From Phocoena phocoena (taxonomy: Eukaryota; Chordata; Mammalia; Artiodactyla; Phocoenidae), in NCBI RefSeq assembly GCF_963924675.1, contig NC_089220.1, positions 118,436,697 to 118,500,696 of the forward strand: 64,000 nt of DNA, given 5' to 3'. The notes beneath the pieces are model-generated. The model did not search any database and was not told where the DNA came from. It was given only the letters and a program-made list of their open reading frames with translations. The position numbers and the translations under genes were made by a program. Numbering within the stretch: the first letter of the stretch is position 1; each line of letters starts with the position of its first letter. This document shows positions 21,460 through 33,309 of the stretch, piece by piece.

Positions 21460-22330
21460 CTGTGTCGATTGAAGGGGCCTAGAAACAATGACCAATGCAG
21501 TAGCAGTGAGCATATCTCACTAAAGGGAGCAAGAACTTCTTGGAAAAATGTCTAATGCTAGATCTGAATGCTCTGTCATACTAGATGGCAAGGAATCTCT
21601 CAAAGACTGCTAGTGTTTTATCAAAAGACTCAGGCGCTGACTTGAAAAGTTTACTAATAGACAAAAATAGGACAATTTGAGCATCAAAAAGGATAATTAT
21701 TGTAACTGATTGAAATTGGTAACCAAATAGCAGATGAAAAGAAATGTCTCCTTATAAAATTTTTCTAGCTAATAAATGAAAATGACTCTTCCTCCAGTTT
21801 CCCCTCCCTTTCCAGAAAAATTCAGTCCTAAAGCCACTAGAGGAGAGAGCACCAAGCTCTCTCTGCACTGACTGGATGGCTGGAGGCAGCAGTGGCACAA
21901 TGGTGGGTGTCAGAGTAGGCTAAGGAGGGGCGCCAGGTATGGAGGTTCAGAGCCCAAGCAGAGCGCAGGGAGCTTCCATGTGGGGTAGGACACCATGGCC
22001 TGGTGTGGGGAATCAGAGCCAGATGAGGAGCGTAATCCATGGAATGTCATCCTGGCACAGTCTGTCAGGGGAGTCTTGCAAAGGGTGTGAAACCCAAGCA
22101 AGCTGAGAATGGCAGAAGAGCCCAGAGTAGGGAGTTGGAGGCCAAGCAGGAAGATAACAGTATGCATAAAGAAAGATGCATGATACGTTAGGTGGATTGT
22201 TCACATAAGTAAATATATTAAGGATGAGAGAAGAGAGTTAAAAATAGACCCAGGGAGAACAGAAAATCCTATGGTGGTGAATTGGAATTGTAGGTATCGG
22301 TTTTAACTCCTATTTTCCATTATATATATA
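21460..22330. other. Unclassified, possibly old repeat-derived stretch
   Basis: The part 21470-21780 (gggcctagaaacaatgacca, gaatctctcaaagactgcta) has the texture of an ancient interspersed repeat, but I cannot name it. The part 21830-22200 is relatively GC-rich. Three overlapping minus-strand open frames there are short, lack family features and have no usable splice context. Confidence 0.35.
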
Positions 22331-22362
22331 AGTAGAAATAAATATAGATGTAAAGTGTAGGG

Positions 22363-22364
<2 letters not shown>

Positions 22365-22402
<38 letters not shown>
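22365..22402 (+). repeat. (CA)19 microsatellite
   Basis: Uninterrupted AC dinucleotides directly abutting the MER8-like element. The cysteine/valine runs in minus-strand frames here come from this repeat. Confidence 0.97.
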
Positions 22403-22405
<3 letters not shown>

Positions 22406-22613
22406 ACCCTTGAACAGTGAGGGTGGGGGCTGGGGCGCCAGCCCTCCGAGCAGTCAGAAATCTGCCTGTAACTTTTACGGTCGGCCTTCCCCTCCAAAGT
22501 TCTGTGTTCACGGATTCAACCAACCCTGAATCCTGTAGGACATACATAGTGAAAAAAATCTGCGTATAGATGGACCTGCACAGTTCAAAGCCCTGTTGCT
22601 CAAGCGTCAACTC
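22403..22613 (+). mobile_element. MER8-like (Tigger-type) DNA transposon
   Basis: It opens tgacccttgaacagtgaggg and closes with ttgctcaagcgtcaactc, which are inverted copies of one terminal repeat. Inside are ggggctggggcgccagccct, ttcacggattcaaccaaccc and aaaaaaatctgcgtatagat. This is the MER8 layout with an internal deletion. Confidence 0.75.
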
Positions 22614-22636
22614 TGTGTATATATAATTATATATAT

Positions 22637-22862
22637 AGTTCTATGTGTTTTTTGGTTTTTTTTTTGCGATACGCCGGCCTCTCACTGTTGTGGCCTCTCC
22701 CGTTGCGGAGCACAGGCTCCGGACATGCAGGCTCAGCGGCCATGGCTCACGGGCCCAGCCGCTGTGCAGCATGTGGGATCCTTCCGGACCGGGGCACGAA
22801 CCCGTGTCCCCTGCATCGGCAGGTGGACTCTCAACCACTGCGCCCAGTTATATGTATTTTTT
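22637..22862 (-). mobile_element. CHR-2 type SINE, minus strand
   Basis: T tract and body from 22654 (gcgatacgccggcctctcac) to aaccactgcgcc at 22844; the last bases of the tRNA head are missing. The flanks agttctatgtgtttttt (22637-22653) and agttatatgtatttttt (22846-22862) form an imperfect target-site duplication. It lies opposite in orientation to the SINE at 20622 in the same intron. Confidence 0.92.
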
Positions 22863-24239
22863 ATATTCATTTATATAATAATATACACACATTTTCTAGA
22901 TCTTTCCACTAAGAATGAGGGCCTGGGAGCAGCAACACCCTGATAGCATTGAGCACATCTAGTATACCCATGTAAGTATGAAGGTGAGGTAGTTCCCTGA
23001 AAGGGATAGATGGGTTCTTTTTCCACAGGAAAGGATGCTGGCTGGCAACAATGAATGATGATCAATGTAGGAGGCAATATATGCACACTGATTTTTTCAT
23101 CTTAATATGGGGATTTCTTAGGCTGTTACAGTTAGAAATACAGGCTTAAGCATATTATTTACAAATGGAAGGGGAACCAGTAGCCTTAAATTTAGACTAT
23201 GTACCTTTCAAATAGAGGAGGTGAAAGAAAAAAGAAGTTAATATGTTTATGTCTTCCTGTCCATCACACCGAAGAACGTTAGTTCCTAACGTGGGCCCAT
23301 TCCCCTTTCTTACACTTTTATAAATCTTCCCAATGATCCTAATGAACCTCCCCAAATTGTGATAAAAGTTAGGGATCCTTACATTTCACATTTGCCAGTG
23401 ACAGGTTGAACTTAGAGTTGTTAGAATTTGTTCAAGTTTTGAGAAGAAAGTATATGACCTTAAAAAATTCTCCATAAAGCCATTTACCTGACAGATACTT
23501 CTCATGTTCTAGGCTAGGAGTTATGAATCCTTCACTTTTTCTTTTCATGCTAGAAAAAATTAACATGCCAGAAGTAACTCAAATAGCAATTTCTGTATTA
23601 ATAAATCTGCACCCTCTAAACAGCTCCTATTCTTGCCCTGTAGGGAAAATACAGCTTTCAGGGCTTGAGTCCTGTGACATTCTATCATTATTTATAGTAT
23701 GAATCAAAATCTAATGTTTTTCTTGAGAGGGGCTGTATTATTTGTGGTACTTCTTTGGAGGCAGGGAATAAAACAGGTTTAGCTCATGTTACCTAAGCAT
23801 CCCCTTGATTTGGCATTCTTCCTTGAAAGATAGGTTCATATGAATCCCAGATTTGATTTACCTCAGGGTGAAATACAAGCCTCTTGTATTCTGTGAATTA
23901 AAATGGCCCTTGTGCCTCCCTAAATACCCCTGGTTTTCAGTGGAATGTGAGCATTCTTGGTAAGAATAGTGCTAGATTCATATGCATCCATTGCTATGGC
24001 TGGATATTCAGTTACATGGTGTGCAGGCTTTATTCAGCCAAAAGCTGAAGTGGCTACTTATCTGTCACACAATGAAGTTTGCTGCCAATATTCATCCACA
24101 TGATAAGGTCAGTAACTTTAATCGGATGGGACTCTAGCCCATATTCGATTAGGAAGAAAAGAAGTATGTTGCTCTTACTCTATTTTTGTATTTTTTATAT
24201 TCCCTTTTTCCTTTTGTTAGGTTGAGACTTTCTGTCAAT

Positions 24240-24338
24240 GAATAGTAACAAGAGTTGGTCATTTATTGCATGTCTACTTTAGTGAATGGTGTTAGGTACA
24301 TTACATTAATTATCTCTAATCTTCAGAAGCTCTGAAAG

Positions 24339-24386
<48 letters not shown>

Positions 24387-24500
24387 CTCCACTTTCAAGT
24401 TGAAGAAACTGAGATTGAAAGTAGATAAATAACCTCCCCAGGGTTTACATATGTGGTATGTTCTGGAGCCAGAGTTTAAGCATAGGTATTTCTGATTTTA
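24240..24500 (-). mobile_element. MIR, antisense, split by A/TA repeat
   Basis: The text ttattgcatgtctac, ttacattaattatctctaat, then after the simple repeat gaagaaactgagattgaaag and aataacctccccagggttta is an inverted MIR (tRNA-derived ancient SINE). The interruption at 24339-24382 is A16 followed by (TA)n. Confidence 0.7.
24339..24382 (+). repeat. A-run plus (TA)n microsatellite
   Basis: Sixteen A bases followed by about thirteen TA units, placed inside an inverted MIR. Confidence 0.95.
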
Positions 24501-24719
24501 GAGTTTGTATTTATTCCTTGACTTATCAAAGTAAACTTCATATGGATAGCTTAGGTTTAAACTGGAGTTCATCAGGGCCTTTTTGAGCTGCAATTACTGT
24601 TGTATTCTTTGAGGAGTTCAATTTTTTTACATAAATACATTTCTAGATGAAATTATATTCTAAGATCTTATTCATTTGTGAATGAAATTTCCTTATTTGA
24701 ATTGACTAATATGGTGTGG

Positions 24720-24930
24720 AGACAAAGCATGAAATTTGAAGATTAAAGGCCTAGGTTTCTAGTCCCAATAATACATTTACCAGTCGTGAAGCCTTGGGAA
24801 AGTCACCTAATTTGCCTGAGCCTTGGCGTCTTCATTTTTCAAACAGGGATGGACAGTGTTTTTCAGAGGACTAAAAATGATCATGTACATGAAAGCATTT
24901 TGTAACATATGAGGTTATGGATACTATTAA
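24720..24930 (+). mobile_element. MIR, sense
   Basis: The text aggcctaggtttctagtccc, cttgggaaagtcacctaatt, gcctgagccttggcgtcttc and ggactaaaaatgatcatgta follows MIR in sense orientation, including its conserved core. Confidence 0.8.
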
Positions 24931-25033
24931 TATTAATGTAAAGAAGAAATTTCTTCTTAGACCATTCATCATTAAATATCTATTGAGGGTACTTATCTAG
25001 AGGTGCTACGGATAAGATGGTGAATGGGTCGAC

Positions 25034-25382
25034 AAGAACCCTGTCTCGGGATAGTGGCGCAGTGGTTAAGAATCCACGTGCCAATGCAGGGGACACAGGT
25101 TCGATTCCTGGTCCAGGAAGATCCCACATGCCACGGAGCAACTAAGCCTGTGCACAACTACTGAGCCTGTGCTCTAGAGCCCAGGAGTCACAACTACTGA
25201 AGCCCTTGCGCCTAGAGCCTGTGCTGCACAACAAAGAGAATCCCCCACGATGGGAAGCCCGCGCACCACAACAAAGAGTATAGCCCCCGCTCGCTGCAAC
25301 TAGAGAAAGCCCGTGTGCAGCAACGAAGACCCAATGCAGCCAAAAATAAATTAATAATAAAAAAAGAAAAGAACCCTGTCTC
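25034..25382 (+). mobile_element. Long CHR-type SINE, plus strand, with TSD
   Basis: The body at 25048-25368 has a tRNA-Glu-like head with A box tggcgcagtgg (25055-25065) and B box ggttcgattcc (25098-25108). A longer tail module follows (acaacaaagag repeats, ctgcaactagagaaagcccg, gaagacccaatgcagcc) and an A-rich end. It is flanked by aagaaccctgtctc at 25034-25047 and 25369-25382. Unlike the CHR-2 copies it keeps the extended 3' body. Minus-strand open frames over it are shadows. Confidence 0.93.
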
Positions 25383-25399
25383 ATGAAGTTAATACTGTG

Positions 25400-25600
25400 C
25401 TTCTGCACTGTCCAGTATGATAGCTTCCAGCCACATACGGCTTTTTAAATTACTAAAATTAAATAAAACTTAAAATTTAGTTCCTCAGTCACACTAACTA
25501 TATTTCAAGTGCACAATAGGTACATTTGGCTAGCAGCCACCATGTTGGACAGTACAGATATGGAACATTCCCATCATTACCAAAAGTTCTGTTGTAAATT
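25400..25600 (+). mobile_element. MER3-like hAT MITE
   Basis: The text gcactgtccagtatgatagc, agccacatacggctttttaa, tatttcaagtgcacaatagg, ggctagcagccaccatgttg and gacagtacagatatggaaca has near-inverted halves (ctgtccagtat and ttggacagtac), as in MER3. The name is from memory and tentative. Confidence 0.65.
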
Positions 25601-25619
25601 TCTGCATGGGAGAGACTTG

Positions 25620-25990
25620 TAATAAGTGATTTGAAGGAATAGTCAAATCAGAGGAAGCAATGTTTGGCCTAAAAACTTAGGGATAAGTAGAAATTTTCTA
25701 GATAATGTGGAAGTGGGGGAAGCATTTCAAAGGAATGAATGAATAGCATTTGCAAAGACACTGAAGCAGGAAGAGCGGGATTTAGATCCAGGAAGACCTC
25801 ATGCATACAGAGCCTGTGTGGCAAGACCAGCCCTACATGGGAGGAATCAGTCTTCCTTGATTGTAATAGGAGAAATAAGGGAGAGTATGGGTGAAGTGCT
25901 GATACCCTTGTAGATTTTGTGGCAGAAAGATTTTCTGGTTCCAGTAGCTTCTATTTTCTCTAAAAAATGTAAGATCTTCTTATGTGAAAG
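25620..25990 (-). mobile_element. Probable LINE-2 remnant, antisense
   Basis: The text tagcatttgcaaagacactg, agcaggaagagcgggattta and gaagcatttcaaaggaatga resembles the inverted L2 pattern 'aacagcatgtgcaaaggccctgagg'. It is highly diverged. The remaining 25990-27100 region has no recognised repeat. Confidence 0.5.
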
Positions 25991-27120
25991 CAATGGGGAG
26001 AAAGGAATGGGTGGAGTTGTGAGGATATTGAGCAATATATGAAGCAAGTCTTTGTAGGAGAGTGAGCAGACTAGACAAACGTGTATTAGTAAGATTCTGA
26101 ATCTGTAGTCATACCAGTCTTTTGCATGGTATGACTATTTCTCAGTATCAGAAATGGAAAAGGCAGGCAGATGTTCACTAATCCAGCTAAATAAATTAAT
26201 GTATGCAAGGCACTGAGAGGGATGCCCGGCCCACTAAACAAACATTAGTGATTGTTACCATGGCTGGGGGTTAGCTGTAGGAGTAACAGAACAACAGAAA
26301 GGGAATGTAGCACATGTTTACAAGAAAGTGATTATAATGATGGCCTATGGAATCAATCATAGATAAAAATGGAAGTAAGGCAACAGGGAGATGATGCATA
26401 GGGGAAAGTGGAGAGATCTGGGAAAGTCACTGGTGAGTATCTGTTGGTAGGATACTCAAGCAAGTAAGTTGAAAGGAGAGGAAGATTGATCAAAGAGTAA
26501 GTATGTGAAACAGAAGAAGTAAGGGCTTCAAAGAAATATTACATACGTTCCCCTTACTAAAGAATCTTATGATCTAGGAAATATGTGTTATTCTTGGTGA
26601 AAAGGAAATAATTGCTCTATTGTCTAAATGACATCAGCAGTGGCAGGAAATCCCCAAATTGCCTGTAAATTGGAAAATGGAGAGTTTGATATTCTGAGAG
26701 TTTACAGTGCTTATAACATGGTATCCAAGGCTACCTTGAAGACTTAAATCAAAATATGAAAACCTGCTCAGGGTCTTATACTCATTTTCTCTGCCATCAT
26801 ACTCTCACCTTTCCCCATCTCCAATTCTGTTCTAGTTTAAGGGTCACGTGGAAACTGATGGCAGCAATTGCTCCAGGTAATCCTGTGAATGGACAGTACT
26901 GTCCTCTAGATCTATTTTGTGTCACAAGGACTAGATTGGTGTTTGTGAACATAGGATAACACCAGCCTTAGGAGTGGTTTGTTTTTCCTCCCCTTAGGTG
27001 CTCTATGAAGCAGTTTCTAATACAATAATGAAAGCAACTTTTGTTTAAAAATATTTAGGAAAATGAAATATTATAGTCTAATACATTCATGTCATTCTTC
27101 TCTTTCATTTTGTATCCAAG

Positions 27121-27247
27121 GCTTCAGCGATTAGCCAAAGATCTTCTAAAACAACTACAAGTACAAGACAGTGGCTCATGGGCAAACAATAAGGTTTCTG
27201 CTTTAGATCGTACCCTTGGTGAGGTCGCTAGAATATTGGAAAAAGAG
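27121..27247 (+). CDS. Internal coding exon B of the same unidentified gene
   Basis: The 127-base block follows a pyrimidine-rich acceptor ending tatccaag (27120) and ends at a good donor (GAG|GTATGT at 27248). Its first base completes the codon split after exon A (AA|G, Lys). Forty-two full codons follow with no stop and a codon-complete end (phase 0). The peptide (LQRLAKDLLKQLQVQDSGSW then ANNKVSALDRTLGEVARILE and KE) is Leu/Lys/Glu-rich with heptad-like spacing, so a coiled-coil segment interrupted by a polar loop is likely. Long coiled-coil proteins of centrosome, cilium or Golgi often look like this, but I cannot assign a name. No other exon of this gene is convincing downstream. Confidence 0.75.
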
Positions 27248-27719
27248 GTATGTAACTAATCTCTGGCCTCTGGCCTTAATCTTTATGTTTCTTTCTTATT
27301 ATGATGGGCCCTGGGGCTATAAGGCAGACTCTCAGTATATGTGTTTCTTCGGTGTTTCCGAAAGCTGGTCAACCATTGGTGGATATTTTTTCTTTTTGTT
27401 CTTAAGGATATCGAAGTTGTTTTTAGTTGTTTTAATTGAAGTCCTCTATGGCAAAAATATATTCTTTAGGTCATGGTTTTCTCAGTCATATTTCCTCCCA
27501 CACAAACAACATGAAATTATTTTAAATGAAATCAGAGTAATAAAGATACACAGTTTTATGGCAGAAAATATAAAACTTTGAATTATAAAGCTCATATATC
27601 ACAGATTTTCACAAAATACCAACTTCCTTCCTGTTTCCAATGGAAGATTTGGTAGTTTTCTTTAATGACTTAGAGTTAGTAAATGTTTCAGTGACAGTTT
27701 TAAAAATCCTTAATGATTT

Positions 27720-28480
27720 TTAAAGTATTTATTATTCACTATAGAAAAATTTAAATGTACAAAGAAGAAACAAAACTCCCTGTAATACCCACTATTGACA
27801 TTTTATTGTATTTTTTCTAATCCTTTTACTGTACATTTTTTACATTATTTTATCTAACTCATTTTATCATAAATTATTTCTCATATATTTTAAAATTCTT
27901 TTTTACTGAATGAACATATCACAATTTACACAATTTATATCACTTAGGTGGTTTCTAATTTTTCTACTTAAGGTAATGACTATCTTTGTTTATTAGCTGC
28001 ATTTTTTTGTTTTCTGGGTTTAAAATGTATTATATAATATTTTATATATACAAAAGAATGTAGTGATAAAAATTACATAAATAAGTGAACAGCTGCAATC
28101 TCATGACCAACCTAAGAACTAGCTTGATCTCAGTACATTTATGGTTCCCACTGTGTTCCTTCCTCACCCTATCCCCTTGCCTCTGCTCCCTCTGAGGGAA
28201 ATACTGTACAGAATTAAAGGGGTATCCTTTCTTTGTTTTTTAAAAATAGTGTTATTGCTTTATCACATAAATATATATTTAAATAATATATTATTTAGTT
28301 TTATTTGTGTTTAACCTTTATAAAATATCACACTGCAGACTTAACGTGATTTTTTTCAATCAAAATTATGGGTCTAAGTTTTATTTAAGCTTGTAAATGT
28401 AGCTGTTTTCCATTTATTTTGTCTGTTGTATAGTGAGTACTACATTGTGTTAGTAGTACATTTTTTTATATTGTTCTCCT
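27720..28480 (-). mobile_element. Ancient L1M fragments, minus strand
   Basis: The text tgaacagctgcaatctcatg, tatggttcccactgtgttcc and acctttataaaatatcacac is typical of inverted old L1 3'UTRs in very AT-rich sequence. Similar wording recurs at 36120-36500. It is diverged and the boundaries are vague. Confidence 0.5.
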
Positions 28481-28604
28481 GACAGTAGATGTTCATTTTT
28501 GGGATTGGATGTGTGTGTGTGGCGGGGGGAGAGGTAGAGAGAGAAGGGGCAATTCTGCTCAAACAATTCGTGTATCAGAGCAAGTGAACAAGAATTTCTC
28601 TAAA

Positions 28605-28790
28605 GCAGGGAGCCTCAGACTTTAGTCTGCATCAGAATCACCTAGAGGACTTGTTAAAACACCTTGGATTTCTGATTCAGTGGGTCTGGAGTGGGTCCCA
28701 AGAATTTGTATTTCTAATATGTTCCCAAGTGACACTGATGCTGCTGGTCCAGGGACTATACTTTGAGAATCAGTGCTCTACTCTAGGGGA
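28605..28790 (+). mobile_element. hAT-type MITE (MER5/MER58 group), near full length
   Basis: It starts agcctcagactttagtctgc, then catcagaatcacctagagga, tctgattcagtgggtctgga and ctgctggtccagggactata, and ends ctttgagaatcagtgct. The ends are inverted copies of a tctcaaact/agtttgaga-type terminal repeat, typical of short Charlie-related elements. Confidence 0.75.
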
Positions 28791-31700
28791 TATGCTTCAT
28801 GGGTGGAATTACCAGGTTTTCAGTCATATGAATGATCAGCTTTACAAGATAGTGCTCAGGTGCATTTTGGCATCAGAAAATACAACCCTCTATAGGAACT
28901 GAGAGCAGCATATTCACTGTGATATCATGGCAGAGCCACATAGAGTCAGTTCTTTTGTATAACATGTCCCTTTCAGAGTATGAGAGAGTTCAAAAGCTGT
29001 TAGTTGTCCAACATGTACTAGATGGAGTGTTTGGAGGTTTTATATACCTTGGAAAAATCTCTAATTATTTTAAAATTAGCAGGTACTGATTTTTTTTTAT
29101 AAAGGGTACTTATACTTTGAACTAAAAGGCATTTGCTTGAAGATACCACCATGTATACCATATCTCATGAATACTGTTTCAGACTGAAGTAATCACAAAA
29201 TTTTTGAGGAAAAAGTAAAATGATCTGTATAAGAAAGGTATTCAGTATGGTATTTCAGTATGAAAATCTAAGTAAAGTTATTTCATTCACAAAGGGGCAA
29301 TTTACTGGAATACCACTGATCCCTTATAATTTGAGGGAGAAAAATGTTGTCTGGCTCCCAGCCTAAATGATCTGTGTCAGGAACGTTGCTGCAAAGCTGT
29401 CCTCAGAGTATACACTGCAGGACCACCTAAGAGTCTAAACTTACCTACAATAAGATCCTTTTGCAACTTTTATAACTAAAATCCTTTTTACCTAGCCAAG
29501 ACAGACTAACTTTATGTGAACTTCTGTTCATAGAGTTATACGGACATTTCAGTGTAATTCAGCTGATGGTATTTATGATTTCAGTCTAGGAATTATAAAT
29601 AACCATTCCTTTTTGTTTGGAAAACTGCCTGGAGTAACAAAATCATTAACACCAAAGCCAAGTACCCAGCGAAGGATTTGAAGACAGACTAGAAGTGATG
29701 GGGGTGGGGGTGGGGGACTGGTAGAACTTGGGCAAGCACTCACTGAGGAATGGTGAGAGATTAATCTTGAGGTCTTTGTCCTCTAATTTAGACCTCAACA
29801 CACTGATTCCTTCTGTTACTGCTTTGACACAGTTTCCTTAGGTAATTTTTCTGAAGTTCTGAGAAATGTTTTTAGGGCTAACAGGTTAAATGTGTGATGC
29901 ACAAATATGCTCTTGTCACAAAAGAGATTTGGAAACTGAGGAGACCTGGGTTTTGGAATACTTACTGTGTGTCTCACGTCCCTTCTGGCTTTTTGGGTTC
30001 TCTGATTCTGTTCAGAAATAAAATGTTTGTAAGCTTTCTTGCATGTATTATGCTTTTTAACAAACCGCAGCCACTTCTGTAAGGAATATGGTGATCTAGG
30101 GGACTTGCACCAACTCTACCATCAAAAACATCTAAAAATTCTGGAAAAAATTTAAAAGTAATTTTCTTAAAAGCATCAAAGAGCTAAGGAGAAATAAAGA
30201 GTTATCAGGCCAAAGAAAAAGCAAGAGTTTAGACAGTTGTGCTTATAACTGAATGCCCCAAGAGTATTTGCCAGGCTGGCAAATGTGAATTACGATTTTG
30301 CAGGCCTCATGGGGTAGGGAGACAAAAGTAAAAGCCTAAGGGCTACCTAAGGTATGAAGTCTAATAGGATATTTTCCCTTCACCAAAACCACCATAGCCT
30401 GCTCCCCGACATAATGGTGAACCCTCTCACCTGACCTCAGAGACTGCAAAGAAAGTGTCTCGGTATAGTGCAGAAGTTATAACCATAATCCAGCCCTGGA
30501 GTAGATTTGCAGTCCAAGTTCACATTACCTGTATTATATCAAATGGTGAATTGAGTTTAAAATAGTCCCAGATTGGTTAGTAGCATCCCTAGAAACCTGG
30601 CAGAAGGAAATGCGAGTCCTAATTGGAAGAAGACACCTTTATCCTAGGCCTCAGGTAATTTCTGTCAAGTAATTTTATAAGAACGAGTAGTTGCAGTCAA
30701 AAAACAAGCACAAAAGTGGATAAGTCATTATGAGTAAGAGCAAGCAGAAACTGGAACTGCAAGGCTTTGTAAATACCAGTCACAGATCATAAAACTGTTC
30801 TTTTACGTGTTAAGGAAACAAAAGATAAGCTTGAAAATATTTAGTTATAGACCTAACAGCAATGACAGAGGAGGTAACTCAGGATAGTCCTCTCACTGAT
30901 GACAATGAATAAAGCTAGACAAAATACAAACTGGAACTGAACTGCTAATAAAGTAGTGAAGAATTACTGGTCCAAGATCTGGGAACATGGCAGGCATTTT
31001 GGGGCTGGATACAATTGGTGATCCAAAAGGGACGGATGAGAAGCTGAGTAGTACTTTTGATATTATTGCAGAACTGGTGGGGAAAAACTGTTGGAGTCTA
31101 GGACTGTAAGTCATAGGACAGTGGCCAAAAACCCATGTTTTGGGTTGGGACCTTAAAGGACTGAACTGTAAACAGGAAGTATGCCAGTCGTTGCACAGAC
31201 AGCAGATAAACGGCAAATCATCTGGGTAGCTGGGAAAATCCCATCATTGGAAAAAGCAGTAAAGTGATCTTGAATTGCTAATACCCCCAGGTACCTAACA
31301 AAAGCAAATGGATAGTCTACTCTGGAGGAAGATAATAATCAACCTAAGTCTCAAATTATTTCCACAAAATAATTTTCAAATATACTGTCTGACATAGAAA
31401 GATAATTAGGCGTATAAAAGGCCAGACAACATGGATAAAAATCAATAGAAACAGGCCAGTAGGGGCTCTAGAACTATGCTTATTATGTTCAATGATATAA
31501 GTATTAATTATTTTTTAAAGGTACAGCACATTTGAAAGAAAATAGAAGTTTTGGAACTGAATATTTTAGTAATTAAAATCAAGAAAACTGTAGGTGAGAT
31601 AACAGCAGAATAAACCAGCTGGACAGGGAATTAGTATACTGTAAGGTAGGTCATAAGAAAGAATGCAGACTGAAACATGGAGAGAAGATGACATGGAAAA

Positions 31701-32984
31701 TACAGAGAAGAGTGTAAGAGGCATATAATATATAGTGAAAATGCCTAATGTATGTATAGTTATTCAGAAGGAGAGTAGAGGAGTAGAAACATTATTTGAA
31801 GTCATCATCATTTAGAACTTTCTAAAAGTTCTAAATCAACCCACAGATTCATGAAGCCAAATGAAGCTCAAGCCAGATAAATAAAAAGAAATACACACCT
31901 ACAGACATCATAGTGAAATTGGAGAAAATCATATTACAAGCCGATCTCATTCATGAACTTGGATTCAGATTTCCTAAACAAAATTTTGGCAAACCGAATC
32001 ATGCAGTGTATTAAAAGAGTAATATATAACAACAAAGTTGGATTCATTCAGGATATTCAAGTTCGGTTTAATGTTGGAAAATCAATCATAGCTTATATTA
32101 ATAGAAGAAAAAAGAATAAAAAATGATCATCTCGAAAGATGCAGTAAAAACAATTGGTAAATTCAGCAGCCAAACAATTCATGATGGTAAACCAGGAATA
32201 GAATGGAATTTCCTTAATCTGACAAATCGTATCTCCAAAAAAAAAAAACACATAGCTAACATCATAAGCTAATAAATAAGTTTAACAAGGCCACTAGATA
32301 CAAGGAGAGTATAAAAAAATCAATTGTATTTATGATATCATCAAAATATTATATAGGAATAAATCTATCATGTTCATGGATTAGATTATTCCTATCTCTT
32401 GCTTAAAGCTGCAGTAATTAAGAAAGTGTGTTGTTGGAGCAAAGATGGAGAAAAAGAAAAATGGAACACAATTAAAAACATAAATAGTCCTATTCAAATG
32501 TGTATGCTTGTTTATGTATGTATGGAAAAAGGCACTGTAAAGCATTAGGGGAAAGTATGGTCTATTTTGTGAATTATGCTATAATGATTAAATATCCTTA
32601 TTTTTAAAAAATGAAACTTGATCTTACCTCACATCATAAACAAAAAATTAATTCCAGATTGACCTAAATGTAAAAAGAAAAAAAAGCCTTTCGGAAATAA
32701 GAGAAGAATATCTTCTTGACTTTGCGGTTTTGCCTGGACAAAAAAAGACATTAACCATAAAGGGAAGTGTTGATAAATTTGCATTAAAATAGGAACTTCT
32801 ATTCATCAAAAGACACCAGAAAAAAGAGTAGAAAGACAAGAGAACAGAATGGGAGAAGATCTTTATATGTACAACCCATGAAGAAGGGTATCCAGAGTAT
32901 ATAAGGAATTCCTACAAATTAATGAGGGAAAAAGAAAAAACCTACCAACAACCCAGTAGGAAAATGATCAAGAGAATAGGCATT

Positions 32985-33107
32985 CCAAAAGGAGGAATTT
33001 ACTCCCAATGCAGGGGACACAGGTTTGATCCCTGGTCGGGGAACTAAGATCCCACATGCCGCACAGTGCGGCGGAAAAAAACCAAAACAAAACAAAACCA
33101 AAAGGAG
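32985..33107 (+). mobile_element. CHR-type SINE, internal fragment, with short TSD
   Basis: The text ccaatgcaggggacacaggt, ttgatccctggtcggggaac and gatcccacatgccgcacagt is the B-box side of the tRNA-like head, then an A-rich tail. The direct repeat ccaaaaggag occurs at 32985-32994 and 33098-33107. The 5' end with the A box is missing. Confidence 0.8.
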
Positions 33108-33309
33108 AAACTTAATTAGCCAATAAATAGATGCAAAGATAGTCAATCTCTTTATTAATCAGGAAAATCCAAATAAAAAATGCAGTGTGGTACTGTGATT
33201 CACCTATCACAATGGCAAAAATTAAACACTGAAAATACCAAGTATCAGCAAAGATCTAGAGCAATGGGAATGCTCATACACTGTTTGTGATAATATAAGT
33301 TGGTACTAC

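Larger units (their letters stand above)
17948..27120 (+). other. Intron between exons A and B (9,173 bases)
   Basis: It is bounded by GTGAGT at 17948 and by a pyrimidine-rich acceptor ending CCAAG at 27120, and splits a codon after its second base (phase 2). It contains at least twelve repeat elements, listed separately. Parts without a recognised repeat are 18310-18665, 20180-20600, 20855-21460, 22850-24235 and 26000-27100. In those I see no further exon. Confidence 0.65.
27248..30090. other. Downstream of exon B: probable intron
   Basis: It contains an inverted old L1 (27720-28480), a hAT MITE (28605-28790) and a G-rich run (29700-29716, ggtgggggtggggg). Otherwise I see no recognised element. 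No open frame here has both a good acceptor and donor in phase 0. Confidence 0.4.

Noticed and set aside
22365..22402. CRISPR-like or other regular array
   Set aside because: The periodic runs (CA, GT, TA, GGAA) are simple microsatellites without spacers. No repeat-spacer array is present anywhere.
25048..25120. Functional tRNA gene (A and B boxes present)
   Set aside because: The boxes belong to the tRNA-derived head of a SINE. The downstream sequence does not complete a tRNA cloverleaf and continues into the SINE body.
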